Below are positions 52,788 through 61,899 of a stretch of DNA of 64,000 bases, in pieces (within the stretch, counting starts at the first letter, position 1; every line of letters starts with the position of its first letter). Location: contig NZ_CP186274.1 in assembly GCF_049331405.1 (NCBI RefSeq), forward strand, positions 4,154,001 to 4,218,000. Reading direction: 5' to 3'. A program made the position numbers and the translations under genes. A model generated the notes under the pieces. The model saw only the letters and a list, made by a program, of their open reading frames with translations. It did no database searches and had not been told where the DNA came from. This stretch comes from PoT sp049331405 (GTDB taxonomy: Bacteria; Planctomycetota; Planctomycetia; Isosphaerales; Isosphaeraceae).

Positions 52788-53269
52788 GCGTCGGCGTCCT
52801 TGTGGCGGAGTTGGTCGCGGAGCTGAACGGCCAACTCGTAATCTTCGCGTGCGATCGCTTCGCGTAGTTGTGTCCGGAGTCGGAGCCGACGACTGGCGGC
52901 CGGCCGGTTTCGGCCGACCTTGCCTACGTGTCGAGTGGCACCATGCGTTCGCAGGAGTAAGGGAGAAAGCCCTTCGGAGAAAACGGCGTAGTCATGCGGG
53001 CATCCTAATCGGCCTCGGGCCCGGAATTCCATGAATTTGATGCCGCAATCCGGGCAGGTCAGGCCTGCAAGCTCGCCCACCAGCTCACCTACATTCGAAA
53101 CGATGAAGCTCTGAATGACCGAATCCAGCGAGAGGCTCGGGGGCGCCTCGGGCAGGACCACGCCCGCTTCCCGGGCACAGGCCTCGCAGAGATGCAGGTC
53201 GCGGCGATGCCCGTCCACGGTCTCGGTCAAATGGACCGTCGCCTCTTCATCACAATGCTGACATATCAT
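52784..53269 (-). CDS. McsA-like zinc/UVR-motif protein (copy adjacent to mcsB)
   Basis: The 161-residue protein has two Cys-x2-Cys zinc ribbons (CQHC...CEAC and CPDCGIKF...GCPHDY) and a C-terminal UvrB/UvrC-type helical hairpin (LREAIAREDYELAVQLRDQL). In Bacillus the similar McsA activates McsB. Its stop overlaps the mcsB start (ATGA), so it is translationally coupled and is the likely activator. The start may be ATG 53269 (MICQHC, as in family members) or ATG 53284. It lies 29 bases after a second copy. Confidence 0.9.
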   Translation of the reverse strand: MICQHCDEEATVHLTETVDGHRRDLHLCEACAREAGVVLPEAPPSLSLDSVIQSFIVSNVGELVGELAGLTCPDCGIKFMEFRARGRLGCPHDYAVFSEGLSPLLLRTHGATRHVGKVGRNRPAASRRLRLRTQLREAIAREDYELAVQLRDQLRHKDADA

Positions 53270-53298
53270 GAGCCGACCATCCATCCGACGGGGCGAGA

Positions 53299-53805
53299 TT
53301 AGCGCCCCTGTTCGTGTTCGATCGACTTGATCTTGTCCCTCACGCGAGCGGCCGTCTCGTAATCTTCCGCCGCGACCGCCCGCTTCAGGTCATTCCGGAG
53401 CTGGATCAACGTCGTCTGCTGCTGGCTGTTCCTCGGGGCACGCTTGGGCACCTTGCCGGCATGCCGCGTCTCTTCGTGGATGTTCTCGAGCAGGGGCATC
53501 AGCTCGTCGCGGAACACTTCATAGTCGTACGGGCAGCCGAGTCGACCCGAGTTCCGGAACTCGAGGAAGGTGATCTGGCAGTTCGGGCAGGACTGGCGAT
53601 CGGACGGCGACGGCTCCCGGGCCGGGCCCGAGTTGACCGTCAGCTTCTTGGCGAGCTCGCTCATCGTGGACGACTCTTGCGTCTCGGCGGCCGGCGTGAG
53701 GTGCTGCCTTGCGTGCTCGTCGCAGAAGTGATATTCGCGGGGCTTGCCGCGCTCGATATCCGTGATATGAAACGTGGCCGGCTTGGCGCAATTTTGACAC
53801 TTCAT
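53299..53805 (-). CDS. McsA-like zinc/UVR-motif protein (first copy)
   Basis: The 168-residue paralogue of the next gene has CQNC, a following C-x-x-H, CPNCQITFLEFRNSGRLGCPYDY, a linker of about 30 residues, and a UVR hairpin (LRNDLKRAVAAEDYETAARVRDKI). GGAG 7 bases upstream supports ATG 53805. The two copies share the GRLGCP.DY motif but differ strongly in the N-terminal linker. The pair with mcsB forms a three-gene operon; the division of roles is unknown. Confidence 0.9.
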   Translation of the reverse strand: MKCQNCAKPATFHITDIERGKPREYHFCDEHARQHLTPAAETQESSTMSELAKKLTVNSGPAREPSPSDRQSCPNCQITFLEFRNSGRLGCPYDYEVFRDELMPLLENIHEETRHAGKVPKRAPRNSQQQTTLIQLRNDLKRAVAAEDYETAARVRDKIKSIEHEQGR

Positions 53806-54229
53806 AGAACGTCTCCGCCGACCCGCACGGTCAAGGTTGAACCTCAAGCCGAGAGGCAATCATCCTGGTCGAACCCAAGGAACTCATGCTCAAGAATATC
53901 CGATCATCGGTTCAGTTCCATTGTAATTCGGCGAGGCGGACTGTCAAGCAACGTGGATGGCCGAAACCCTCCCGGGCGCGGGCACGCGGGGGCGAACTAA
54001 ATCCAGTCATCGAAAGGCTTTTCGAACGCCACGGTTGTTTGCCACCTGGAACGCGCACGTCGATCGCGGCGGGTTGCCGAAGGTCGGACAGGCTGCTACG
54101 ATGAATCGCTCGACGCCGTGACGACGGGAGGCGATCTTGCGCGATCGCCGGCCGTTCGGCTTGCGTGGCCGATTCCGCCTTGCACGAACTGGAATAGAGC
54201 CCTTCTCCGCAGGTGAGACCTGAGGTCCC
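53806..54229. other. Intergenic region between mcsA-like and trpE genes
   Basis: About 420 bases between divergent genes. An inverted repeat GGCGATC-ttgcgc-GATCGCC lies at 54130-54149, about 80 bases before trpE. A tiny frame at 54101-54121 (MNRSTP) has no Trp codons, so classical trp attenuation is not supported. Open frames here are short and unsupported. Confidence 0.4.
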
Positions 54230-55729
54230 ATGCCCCTCTATCGCCCCGCTCTCGAGGATTTTACCCGGTGGGCCGCTCAGGCGCCCTGTGTCCCCGTCTA
54301 TCGACAGCTCACGGGCGATAGCCTGACGCCGGTCTCGGCGTTCAAGCGGATCGAGCAGTCGGCGCCATCCTTCCTCTTCGAAAGCGTCATCGGCGGGGAG
54401 AAGGTCGGGCGATTCAGCTTCCTCGGGACCGAGCCCTTCCTGCGCTTCGAGGCCCGGGGGTCGAAGGTCACCCTGTTCGAGCCTGGAGCCGGGACCGAGC
54501 CCCGCGAATTTGAATCCAAGGATCCGTTCCGGGACCTCCAGGAATTGGTCGAACGTTACCGGGCCGTCCCGATCCCGGGCCTCCCCCGGTTCGCGGGCGG
54601 GGCCGTCGGTTATGCCGCGTACGACGCCGTGCGATACACCGAGCGGCTCCCGAATATGCCCCCGGACGACCGCGACCTGCCCGACCTCTCGTTCGCCTTC
54701 TACGACCGCATGATCATCTTCGACCATATCCGCAAAACGGTGATGGTCGTCGCGCACGCCCACATCGGAGACGCGGGCGGGGTGCAGGAGGCCTACGACA
54801 AGGCCTGCGCCCGGGTCGATGAGCTCGTCGCGAGGCTCTCGCAACCGGGAGTCGAACTGGGGCTGGGCGACATCGACACCGACGGCCCCCTCAAGATCGT
54901 GCCGAAGTCCAACTTCACGCGGGAACAGTATGAGGGCGTCGTCCGCCACTGCCAGGAATACATCAAGGCGGGCGACATCTTCCAGGTCGTGCCGAGCCAG
55001 CGGTTCCAGTTCGAGACGACGGCCAACCCGTTCAACGTCTACCGCGTCCTCCGAGTCGTGAACCCGAGCCCCTTCCTCTTTTACCTCACCTTCGGCAACT
55101 TCAACCTGATCGGAAGCTCGCCCGAGATCCTCGTTCGGGTCGAGGACGGCACGGTCACGATCCGGCCGCTCGCCGGCACGCGTCGACGCGGCAAGGACGA
55201 GGCCGAGGATCGTGCCCTGGCGGAAGAACTGCTCGCCGACCCGAAGGAGCGGGCCGAGCACATCATGCTCGTCGACCTCGGGCGGAACGACGTCGGCCGC
55301 GTGGCCGATTTCTCCACCGTCCAGATTAATGAGGTGATGAAGGTCGAGCGTTACTCGCACGTCATGCACATCACTTCGAACGTGACGGGCCGGATGAGCG
55401 AGGGGAAGACGGCGTTCGACGCCCTCCGCGCGGGCCTGCCGGCCGGGACCGTCTCGGGGGCTCCCAAGGTCCGGGCGATGGAGATCATCGACGAGGTCGA
55501 GCCGCAGAAGCGTGGGCCTTATGCCGGGGCCGTCGGATATATCGACTTCACCGGCAACATGGACACCTGCATCGCGCTCCGGACCCTCGTGCTCCAGGGG
55601 AACATGGCCTACGTCCAGGCCGGCGGCGGCGTCGTCTACGACAGCGTCCCCTCCGACGAATACGACGAGACCGTCAACAAGGCCCGCGGGCTCTTGAAGG
55701 CCATCGAGATCGCCGAGACCCAGCTCTGA
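54230..55729 (+). CDS. trpE: Anthranilate synthase component I
   Basis: TrpE converts chorismate and ammonia to anthranilate, the first step of tryptophan synthesis. The 499-residue protein has the N-terminal regulatory domain with LLES-type region (SFLFESVIGGEKVGRFSFLG) and the C-terminal chorismate-binding domain: AGDIFQVVPSQR, the RPLAGTRRRG motif, VDLGRNDVGRVADF, SGAPKVRAMEIIDE and the Mg-binding GAVGYIDFTGN region. Length is typical. GAGG precedes the ATG. No trpG or other trp genes follow, so the pathway genes are dispersed. Confidence 0.95.
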   Translation: MPLYRPALEDFTRWAAQAPCVPVYRQLTGDSLTPVSAFKRIEQSAPSFLFESVIGGEKVGRFSFLGTEPFLRFEARGSKVTLFEPGAGTEPREFESKDPFRDLQELVERYRAVPIPGLPRFAGGAVGYAAYDAVRYTERLPNMPPDDRDLPDLSFAFYDRMIIFDHIRKTVMVVAHAHIGDAGGVQEAYDKACARVDELVARLSQPGVELGLGDIDTDGPLKIVPKSNFTREQYEGVVRHCQEYIKAGDIFQVVPSQRFQFETTANPFNVYRVLRVVNPSPFLFYLTFGNFNLIGSSPEILVRVEDGTVTIRPLAGTRRRGKDEAEDRALAEELLADPKERAEHIMLVDLGRNDVGRVADFSTVQINEVMKVERYSHVMHITSNVTGRMSEGKTAFDALRAGLPAGTVSGAPKVRAMEIIDEVEPQKRGPYAGAVGYIDFTGNMDTCIALRTLVLQGNMAYVQAGGGVVYDSVPSDEYDETVNKARGLLKAIEIAETQL

Positions 55730-55841
55730 GCCGAACTTCGACCGCTCGCGATTCCTGCGGAAAAATCCGTATCCCTACGCCTTCGTCGCTGCATTTAATA
55801 CGACGGTGGTCTCGTGTGGATTGGGCCGGAGGGATCGTCCG

Positions 55842-57719
55842 ATGGCGAGCAGTCGAGATGGAGCCGTGCTCCAAGGGTTGAGTCGTCTCTTCGGGAATGG
55901 CTCGGTCGTTGGGCTGACCGAGTGGCAGTTGCTCGAACGCTACCGCAGTCAGCGAGACGAAGTCGCGTTCGAAGCTCTCGTTGCACGTCATGGTCCCATG
56001 GTCCTTGGGGTCTGCCGACGCATCCTCGGCAACAGCAGCGACGTCGATGACGCCTTTCAGGCGACCTTCCTCATCCTCGTCAAGAAAGCCGCCTCGTTCA
56101 GGGAGCGCGACGCAATCGCCCACTGGCTTTACGGCGTCGCGCACCGGGTCGCACTCCGTGCCCGGACCGTTGCCGCCAAGCGCCGGATGGGACAGCCGAT
56201 TACGGGTCTTGAACCGCACGCTATCGATGACGCGACGGCATCGCGGGAGCTTGCCTGGGCGCTCGAGGACGAGCTCAGTCGTCTGCCCTCCACCTATCGA
56301 GCCCCGATCGTCCTCTGCTACCTGCAAGGTATGACGCACGAGGAGGCCGCCCTCCGCCTGCACTGGCCGTTGGGGACGGTGAAAGGGCGACTTGCGCGGG
56401 CACGGGCCCTCCTGAAGGCTCGTCTCGTCCGACGCGGCATCGCACCGTCGGCCGGGGCGGCCCTCGGCCTGCTCTCCCGCGATGCCTCGGCCCAGGTTTC
56501 GGAAGGACTCTTACGTGAGACGGTGACCATCGCCATGCGTTTCGGCGGGGGAAGGCTGGCCTATCGTGCCCTGCCTTCCGCCGTCGCCACTTTGATCCCG
56601 GGAGCCACAATGTCTACGGCGCTCGCAAGCCTCAAGTCAGCCTCGGCCTTCGCATCCATCCTTCTCGTCGCCTTCGTCGGTGCGGCCACCGCCCAGTTCA
56701 TCAGCGGGGCGGGTTCGCAGTCCAAGGAGTTCCACCAGCGTGAGGGTTTGATTGCCTCGGCTGCTCAAACGAACGCCAAGGGCACCATCGACAACAAGAC
56801 ATCCGAGGAACCTAAGCCCGCTCTGGCGGTCGAAGGCCCGCCGAACCGCAAGTCGGCGGCCGAGCAATATGCAGAACTCAGGGCTCAGCAACAGTCGTTG
56901 GCAATCCGGATCTTCGAAGACGAGGTCAACAAAGCCATGTCTGCCGCAAGCGTAGACCTTGCGGCGATCGTCCAGTGGTCGAAGAAGGCCCTGGAGATCG
57001 AAAACGATTCGACGACGGACAGGAAAGGACCCGCGACCAAGCATCGAATCCGAGTTAACAGACTCGTTGACGCCATTTTTTCGCGTGCCGACAAATCCCA
57101 ATATGAGAACCAAAGCAACTACTATCGTCTCGAGGCCAACAACCTGGAATGGGAGGCCGGGATGATGTCCGACGCGGCATCGAAAAACTTCTCGAACTAC
57201 ATCCCTCCCAGTCAACGCGATCCGCTCTCGCAGGCCATTTTGAAGGCTTTGGAAAAGCCCATCGATGTCAAGTTCGTCAATGAAACGCCGTTCGAAGAGG
57301 TGCTCAAATACATCAAGGCCCAAACGATTTCAGACGAGTTCCGCCAAGGCATTCCGATCTATCTCGACCCGATCGGTTTGCAGGAAGCAGAGAAGACGAC
57401 AAGTTCTCCCATCATTATTGAATTGCACGGTGTTCCATTAAGAACAACTCTCAATCTCATCTTGTCGCAACTAGGATTAATCTATGATGTCCAGGGTGGC
57501 GTATTGAAGATCTCCAATATGAACGGTGAATACGCGCCCTTAACCCCGATCCTTCACCAAGCCGAGCTGGCCTCGCGTGGCGAGCTTTCAATCCAAGAAA
57601 TGAAGGATCTCATTGCTCGATATGAGCTGATTTTCAAGATTCGTGAGTATTCCGAAGGAAAGGCTCAAGCACCCCAAGGCCCTGCGACAAGGGATGCCGC
57701 TAGCCAATCGCACCAATAA
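55842..57719 (+). CDS. ECF sigma factor fused to a transmembrane helix and secretin-N-like domain
   Basis: The 625-residue protein begins with an ECF-type sigma factor. Region 2 is at about 30-100 (RHGPMVLGVCRRIL, DVDDAFQATFLILVKKA), and region 4 is at about 140-195 (LPSTYRAPIVLCYLQGMTHEEAA, GTVKGRLARARALL). A transmembrane helix near residues 265-290 (SAFASILLVAFVGAATAQF) follows. The rest is a coiled, charged region and a domain around 465-560 (DVKFVNETPFEEVLKYI, IELHGVPLRTTLNLIL) like the STN/secretin N-terminal domain. The sigma part would be cytoplasmic and the rest outside, so the molecule may be a membrane-held sigma factor that senses directly. GGAGGG 8 bases upstream fixes ATG 55842. 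Confidence 0.9.
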   Translation: MASSRDGAVLQGLSRLFGNGSVVGLTEWQLLERYRSQRDEVAFEALVARHGPMVLGVCRRILGNSSDVDDAFQATFLILVKKAASFRERDAIAHWLYGVAHRVALRARTVAAKRRMGQPITGLEPHAIDDATASRELAWALEDELSRLPSTYRAPIVLCYLQGMTHEEAALRLHWPLGTVKGRLARARALLKARLVRRGIAPSAGAALGLLSRDASAQVSEGLLRETVTIAMRFGGGRLAYRALPSAVATLIPGATMSTALASLKSASAFASILLVAFVGAATAQFISGAGSQSKEFHQREGLIASAAQTNAKGTIDNKTSEEPKPALAVEGPPNRKSAAEQYAELRAQQQSLAIRIFEDEVNKAMSAASVDLAAIVQWSKKALEIENDSTTDRKGPATKHRIRVNRLVDAIFSRADKSQYENQSNYYRLEANNLEWEAGMMSDAASKNFSNYIPPSQRDPLSQAILKALEKPIDVKFVNETPFEEVLKYIKAQTISDEFRQGIPIYLDPIGLQEAEKTTSSPIIIELHGVPLRTTLNLILSQLGLIYDVQGGVLKISNMNGEYAPLTPILHQAELASRGELSIQEMKDLIARYELIFKIREYSEGKAQAPQGPATRDAASQSHQ

Positions 57720-57788
57720 GCCATCTGACAATCCGCATTGGATTACTGCAAGGCCTTGGGCCAATACCCTCGTGACGTGCGAACCTAC

Positions 57789-58586
57789 TCAGGATGTGGA
57801 CGAAGCAGATTCGGGCATCGGAAACCAGGGGAAGAAGGAGCTTGTCCGTGCCTTGTAGCGAGCATAATCGGGTCGGCGGTCTGAGATGGAACCCTCGAGG
57901 AGCGTCACGCCGGAGACCTTCATCAAGAGGACCGACATGAGGAGCGGGCTGAGGAAGGTCCAGTACGCTCCTCCCGCCGACGCGATCAGATACAGGCCCC
58001 ACCAGACGCAGAAGTCCCCGAAGTAGTTGGGGTGGCGGGTGAAGTGCCAGAGGCCCCGATCCATGACCTTGCCCGAGTTCTCGGGCTTGGCCTTAAAGCT
58101 CGAGAGTTGCCAGTCGCCAACAGCCTCGAAGAAGACTCCGAGAGTCCACACAATGATCCCGGCCACATCGAGCCATCCCAGCGGCTTCGAGTCGTCATAG
58201 GTTGCGGCTAACTGGATCGGGAGGGAGACGAACCAGAGGATCACCCCCTGGAGCAGGAAGACCGTGAAGAGGCTCAGCCACCAGAAGCGAGACCCCTGGC
58301 GTTTTCGCATCTCCGCATAGCGTCGATCTTCCTCCTGGCCCCAGTTACGCCAGAGCAAGTATGCCCCCAGACGCAGGCCCCAGAGCGTGGTCAGTATCGC
58401 GAGGAGGAGGATTCGAGGCTCCGTCGCCCCGCTAACTGCCAACGAAACCCAGGCGACCCCGACGAAACCCGCTCCCCAGAAAGGATCCGCCAGGCTCACG
58501 TCCTTCCTCAATGTACCGACGAGCCAGAGCAAACACACGGCGACGAGAAGCCAGGTCGCGTTGATGAGGAGGGTGTGCAGGAGCAT
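57789..58586 (-). CDS. DUF1295 family membrane protein (steroid 5-alpha-reductase-like)
   Basis: The 265-residue protein has about six TM helices and the conserved C-terminal motif region of the family: GLWHFTRHPNYFGDFCVWWGLYL, RRPDYARYKARTSSFFPWFP. These enzymes are related to NADPH-dependent isoprenyl/steroid reductases and often accompany fatty-acid methyltransferases. It is the last gene of the six-gene lipid operon, 42 bases after a CFA-like methyltransferase. A role in reducing an unsaturated intermediate is plausible; the family is not uniformly characterised. Confidence 0.9.
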   Translation of the reverse strand: MLLHTLLINATWLLVAVCLLWLVGTLRKDVSLADPFWGAGFVGVAWVSLAVSGATEPRILLLAILTTLWGLRLGAYLLWRNWGQEEDRRYAEMRKRQGSRFWWLSLFTVFLLQGVILWFVSLPIQLAATYDDSKPLGWLDVAGIIVWTLGVFFEAVGDWQLSSFKAKPENSGKVMDRGLWHFTRHPNYFGDFCVWWGLYLIASAGGAYWTFLSPLLMSVLLMKVSGVTLLEGSISDRRPDYARYKARTSSFFPWFPMPESASSTS

Positions 58587-58628
58587 AGGTTTTCGCTTTC
58601 AGCACATCAATAGAATTATGTACAGGCG

Positions 58629-59681
58629 TTAATGGGCGTGTTGCAAGACATAGTGCGAGACGAACCATTCCTCGCCGTGGTTGAAGCCGAAGAGTTCGGA
58701 GACCGCGAGGAAGAAGACACGCCATCGATAGAGCCAGCGTCGGGCGTCGGACTCGCCGTAGACGCGTGAGAGGATGTCGATCACCTCGTCGCGGCGGGCG
58801 TCCAGGTTGGCGAGCCAGTCGTCGGCCGTGCGTCGGTAGTGCGTGCCGTTCCATGAATGCTGCTCGGCGACGGCCAGGTCTCGCGGGAATTGGTGCAGAA
58901 GGTTGGCACTAGGCATGACGCCGCCGGTGAAGAAATGCCGGCCCATCCAGTTGGTTGCTCCTTCCGTCTCGAAGGGATAGGCCATGTTGCGGTGACAGAA
59001 GATGTGGACGAAGAGCTTCCCCCCCGGCCTCAGCCACCCGGCGATGTTGTGGAGGAGCCGCTCATAGTTACGCATGTGCTCGAACATCTCGACCGAGACG
59101 ATGCGGTCGAAGTTCAGCGTCCCGGGCGAGAAGTCGTTCATATCTGCCGAGATCACCCGCAGATTGTCGAGACCTCTCTTGGTTGCCCTGGCGTCGATGT
59201 ATCGGCGCTGGGGGACCGAGTTGGAGACCGCCGTGATCCGGCTCCCTGGGTATCGTTCGGCCATCCAGAGGGAGAGTGAGCCCCAGCCGCAGCCAAGTTC
59301 CAGGATCTCCTGGCCGTCGGCGAGGTCGGCCCGTTCGCAGGTAATGGCCAAGGCGGCCGTCTCGGCCTCGGCCAGCGTGGCGTCCTCACGGGGATAGAAG
59401 CAACAACTGTATTTTTGCCGAGGCCCGAGGACCGCTTCGAAGAATTCGGGGGGCAGTTCATAGTGCTGGCGATTTGCGGCCTCGGGAACGGGGGCGATGG
59501 GGCCGTCGTGCAACGAGTCAAGAAATTCCCGATACGTGGGGTCCTCCGAATGCTCCTCCCCCGTGATCGGAGCCTCCTGCTTCAGCCGAATTTGGCAGAG
59601 CCGGCGAATCGCCATGCGAGTCAACGAATCCGGAAAGAGTCCGCGTTCGACGGCCTCGATGCCCAATCCCAGCATCCCCAT
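58629..59681 (-). CDS. CFA/coclaurine-N-methyltransferase-like SAM methyltransferase
   Basis: The 350-residue class I methyltransferase has an N-terminal helical region, then the active-site motif QKYSCCFYP. SAM motif I is LELGCGWGSLSLWM, followed by SNSVPQRRYIDARA, and then SVEMFEHMRNY, which holds the Glu conserved in CFA synthases. VHIFCH replaces the HxI pair region. It resembles the CNMT/PMT-type subgroup as much as true cyclopropane synthases. The gene lies between the main CFA-type gene and DUF1295, so it may add a second methyl group or act on a related substrate. Confidence 0.88.
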   Translation of the reverse strand: MGMLGLGIEAVERGLFPDSLTRMAIRRLCQIRLKQEAPITGEEHSEDPTYREFLDSLHDGPIAPVPEAANRQHYELPPEFFEAVLGPRQKYSCCFYPREDATLAEAETAALAITCERADLADGQEILELGCGWGSLSLWMAERYPGSRITAVSNSVPQRRYIDARATKRGLDNLRVISADMNDFSPGTLNFDRIVSVEMFEHMRNYERLLHNIAGWLRPGGKLFVHIFCHRNMAYPFETEGATNWMGRHFFTGGVMPSANLLHQFPRDLAVAEQHSWNGTHYRRTADDWLANLDARRDEVIDILSRVYGESDARRWLYRWRVFFLAVSELFGFNHGEEWFVSHYVLQHAH

Positions 59682-59752
59682 TCCATACCTCGATTTCAGG
59701 ACCGACCGCGAACGCCTGAACGCGAGATCGCGACGTCGGCACGCCTAATAGT

Positions 59753-61030
59753 TCAGCACACCTTCGATGCCAGCTTGCCGAGCTCGAGGGGATCTCTACG
59801 GCATCCCGGCTTGTCGAACTGGAGTTGCATCACGCCGATCAGGCGCTCTTCGAAGGCCGCCTCGCAGTAACTCAGGTAATAATTCCAGAGGCGGAGGAAT
59901 CGCTCGGAAAACCCGAGGCGCCGAACGTCATCGAGGTGGGCCCAGAAGTTCTGCCGCCAGCGCCGGAGTGTCTCGGCGTAATGCGGGGCGAAGTCTTCGG
60001 CATGCACAAATCTGAGGTCCGACGTGCGACCGACCGATTCGAGGATCGCCCCGACCGACGGCAAGCAACCTCCCGGGAAGATATAGCGCTGGATGAAGTC
60101 CACAGATTTGCGATAAGTCTCGTAACGGCTCTCCGGCATGACGATGGCTTGCAGGACGAGCGTGCCGTTTGGACGCAGCAGTCGCCCGCACTGCCGGAAA
60201 TAAGAGTCGAGATATTTGTGCCCCACCGCCTCGATCATCTCGATGGAGACGAGCTTGTCATACTGACCGCGGAGGTCTCGGTAATCTTCGAGCAGGACCT
60301 CGACCCGATCTTTCAGCCCGGCGTCCTGGATGCGACCGCTCGCCAGGTCGAACTGAGCCTGGGAGATCGTCGTCGAGGTGACGCGGCTGCCATATTCGCG
60401 GGCCGCATGAAGCGCGAATCCGCCCCATCCCGTCCCGATCTCCAGGACCTCATCCGGTGGCTGGAGGTTGAGCTTCCGACAGACCCGGTCGAACTTCTCG
60501 AGCGACGCCTCCTTGAGCGTGGAATCCGGCATCTCGAAGATGCCGCTCGAGTAGGCCATCGTCTCGTCGAGCCAGAGCCGATAGAAGTCGTTCCCGAGGT
60601 CGTAGTGGGCCTCGATATTGCGTCGGCTCCCGGCTCGCGTGTTCGCGTGGAACCGGTGAAAGAGGCGATGCCCCAGGCTGGTGAGTCTCGCAAGCCCTCG
60701 CTCAAGCCGGTTTGTCGAATCGCGGCTCCTGGCGAAGATCCGGAATAAACTCGTCAGGTCGTCGGCTTCCCAGTCCCCTCGCAGATACGACTCGGCCACG
60801 GAGAGTGTCCCGCCCGTGACGGCCGATCGGAATAGCCGCGCATCATGAACCGTCAGAGTCGCCGAGAGATCCGTCGAGGTGCCGTAAGACGTCATGCCGG
60901 TCGCATCGTGCATAAGGATCCGGCCGCCTTGGAGGCTCGCGAACTGATTCGTCACGATCCTCCGCGCAAGCCTGTCGACACCACTAAGCGGGGAGTCGGA
61001 GGCCGATTTCATCAACGTCTTGCCTGTCAT
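59753..61030 (-). CDS. Cyclopropane/methyl fatty-acyl phospholipid synthase-like methyltransferase
   Basis: The 425-residue protein has the N-terminal lipid-binding domain and the SAM domain of the CFA family: NIEAHYDLGNDFYRLWLDETMAYSSGIF, VLEIGTGWGGFALHAA, SIEMIEAVGHKY with the conserved Glu, and PGGCLPS. Where E. coli CFA synthase has the bicarbonate-site Cys (YSC), this reads YSS, and the HxI pair reads QAI, as in members such as UfaA1 that can make methyl-branched rather than cyclopropane acids. Its ATG overlaps the DUF1365 stop (ATGA). Confidence 0.93.
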   Translation of the reverse strand: MTGKTLMKSASDSPLSGVDRLARRIVTNQFASLQGGRILMHDATGMTSYGTSTDLSATLTVHDARLFRSAVTGGTLSVAESYLRGDWEADDLTSLFRIFARSRDSTNRLERGLARLTSLGHRLFHRFHANTRAGSRRNIEAHYDLGNDFYRLWLDETMAYSSGIFEMPDSTLKEASLEKFDRVCRKLNLQPPDEVLEIGTGWGGFALHAAREYGSRVTSTTISQAQFDLASGRIQDAGLKDRVEVLLEDYRDLRGQYDKLVSIEMIEAVGHKYLDSYFRQCGRLLRPNGTLVLQAIVMPESRYETYRKSVDFIQRYIFPGGCLPSVGAILESVGRTSDLRFVHAEDFAPHYAETLRRWRQNFWAHLDDVRRLGFSERFLRLWNYYLSYCEAAFEERLIGVMQLQFDKPGCRRDPLELGKLASKVC

Positions 61031-61899
61031 GAAGAGATCCTCCGACGCTCGGTTTCCGTGCCTTCCGCCCTGCCTGCCTGTCGTGGCGGCTCATGCTGGT
61101 GGTCTTCCGCCGCAGACTGACAGGCGCAGGGCCCATTGGACGGAGTGTGCGGCACGTACGGGACTCGTTTCCGCCAGAGTCGGAAGGCCTGCCAGTAAAT
61201 CGCCGCATACACCTGGAGCGTCATGAACGGATAACGCAGGAGAACCCGCGCGAGCTCGGCCCCGTCCAGCGACCGCCGCTGGAGCCGGAGAGTCGCGTCG
61301 AAGGTCAGCGGACGTCCCCCGATGCGTCGATTGCGATTCTTGATCTGGACGAACAACCTGGAGCCGGGCCGAAGGAGCCGAAACTCGTAGTCGTACTCCA
61401 TCTCCATGAAAGGCGAGACGTGGAACACCTTGGCGATCGTCACATCCAGGATGGCATCGTCATCATCGCTCGACCGGACGTCGAGCACGTAACAATGACG
61501 CTCGCCCCAAGGGGTGTTGTTGACCTCGGCCACGACGAACGCGAGGCTCTCATCCGGCTCGAAGCAGTAATAGAGGCTGATCGGATTCATCACAAATCCG
61601 AAGTACCTGAAATGCGTCAGCAGCCGGATCGGGCCCGAGGGCCGATGGCCTGAACGTTGCTCCACGAGGTCGCGGACCGACTCGTCGAGCGGTTGATCAA
61701 CCGGCCCAAGGTGATCTCCCCTCCGAAACCAGGCCAGGTTGGGCCGAGAGGCCGACCAGAACCAACGACCTCGGAACGGATCGGGAAGTTCCTCCAGGTC
61801 GACGTAGAGCAGGAACAGGCGATAGCGGAACGTGTGCAAGAGAGGGATGAACCGACGATGTCGCACCTCTCCCTCATAAATGCAACTCTGGATCGTCAA
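61027..61899 (-). CDS. DUF1365 family protein
   Basis: The 290-residue protein has the DUF1365 hallmarks: CIYEGEVRHRRF at the start, FRYRLFLLYVDLEELP, FGFVMNPISLYYC, VVAEVNNTPWGERHCYVL, KVFHVSPFM. The function is not established, but it is nearly always next to an FAD oxidoreductase and a CFA-like methyltransferase. The start is TTG 61899, with GGGGTGG a few bases upstream; no ATG is available, and it overlaps the FAD-gene stop by 4 bases (TTGA). The C-terminal 35 residues are His/Arg/Glu-rich and probably disordered. Confidence 0.92.
   Translation of the reverse strand: MTIQSCIYEGEVRHRRFIPLLHTFRYRLFLLYVDLEELPDPFRGRWFWSASRPNLAWFRRGDHLGPVDQPLDESVRDLVEQRSGHRPSGPIRLLTHFRYFGFVMNPISLYYCFEPDESLAFVVAEVNNTPWGERHCYVLDVRSSDDDDAILDVTIAKVFHVSPFMEMEYDYEFRLLRPGSRLFVQIKNRNRRIGGRPLTFDATLRLQRRSLDGAELARVLLRYPFMTLQVYAAIYWQAFRLWRKRVPYVPHTPSNGPCACQSAAEDHQHEPPRQAGRAEGTETERRRISS

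Noticed and set aside
54101..54121. Possible trp leader peptide (MNRSTP) before trpE
   Set aside because: It has no Trp codons and the nearby hairpin has no T-run, so classical attenuation is not supported.
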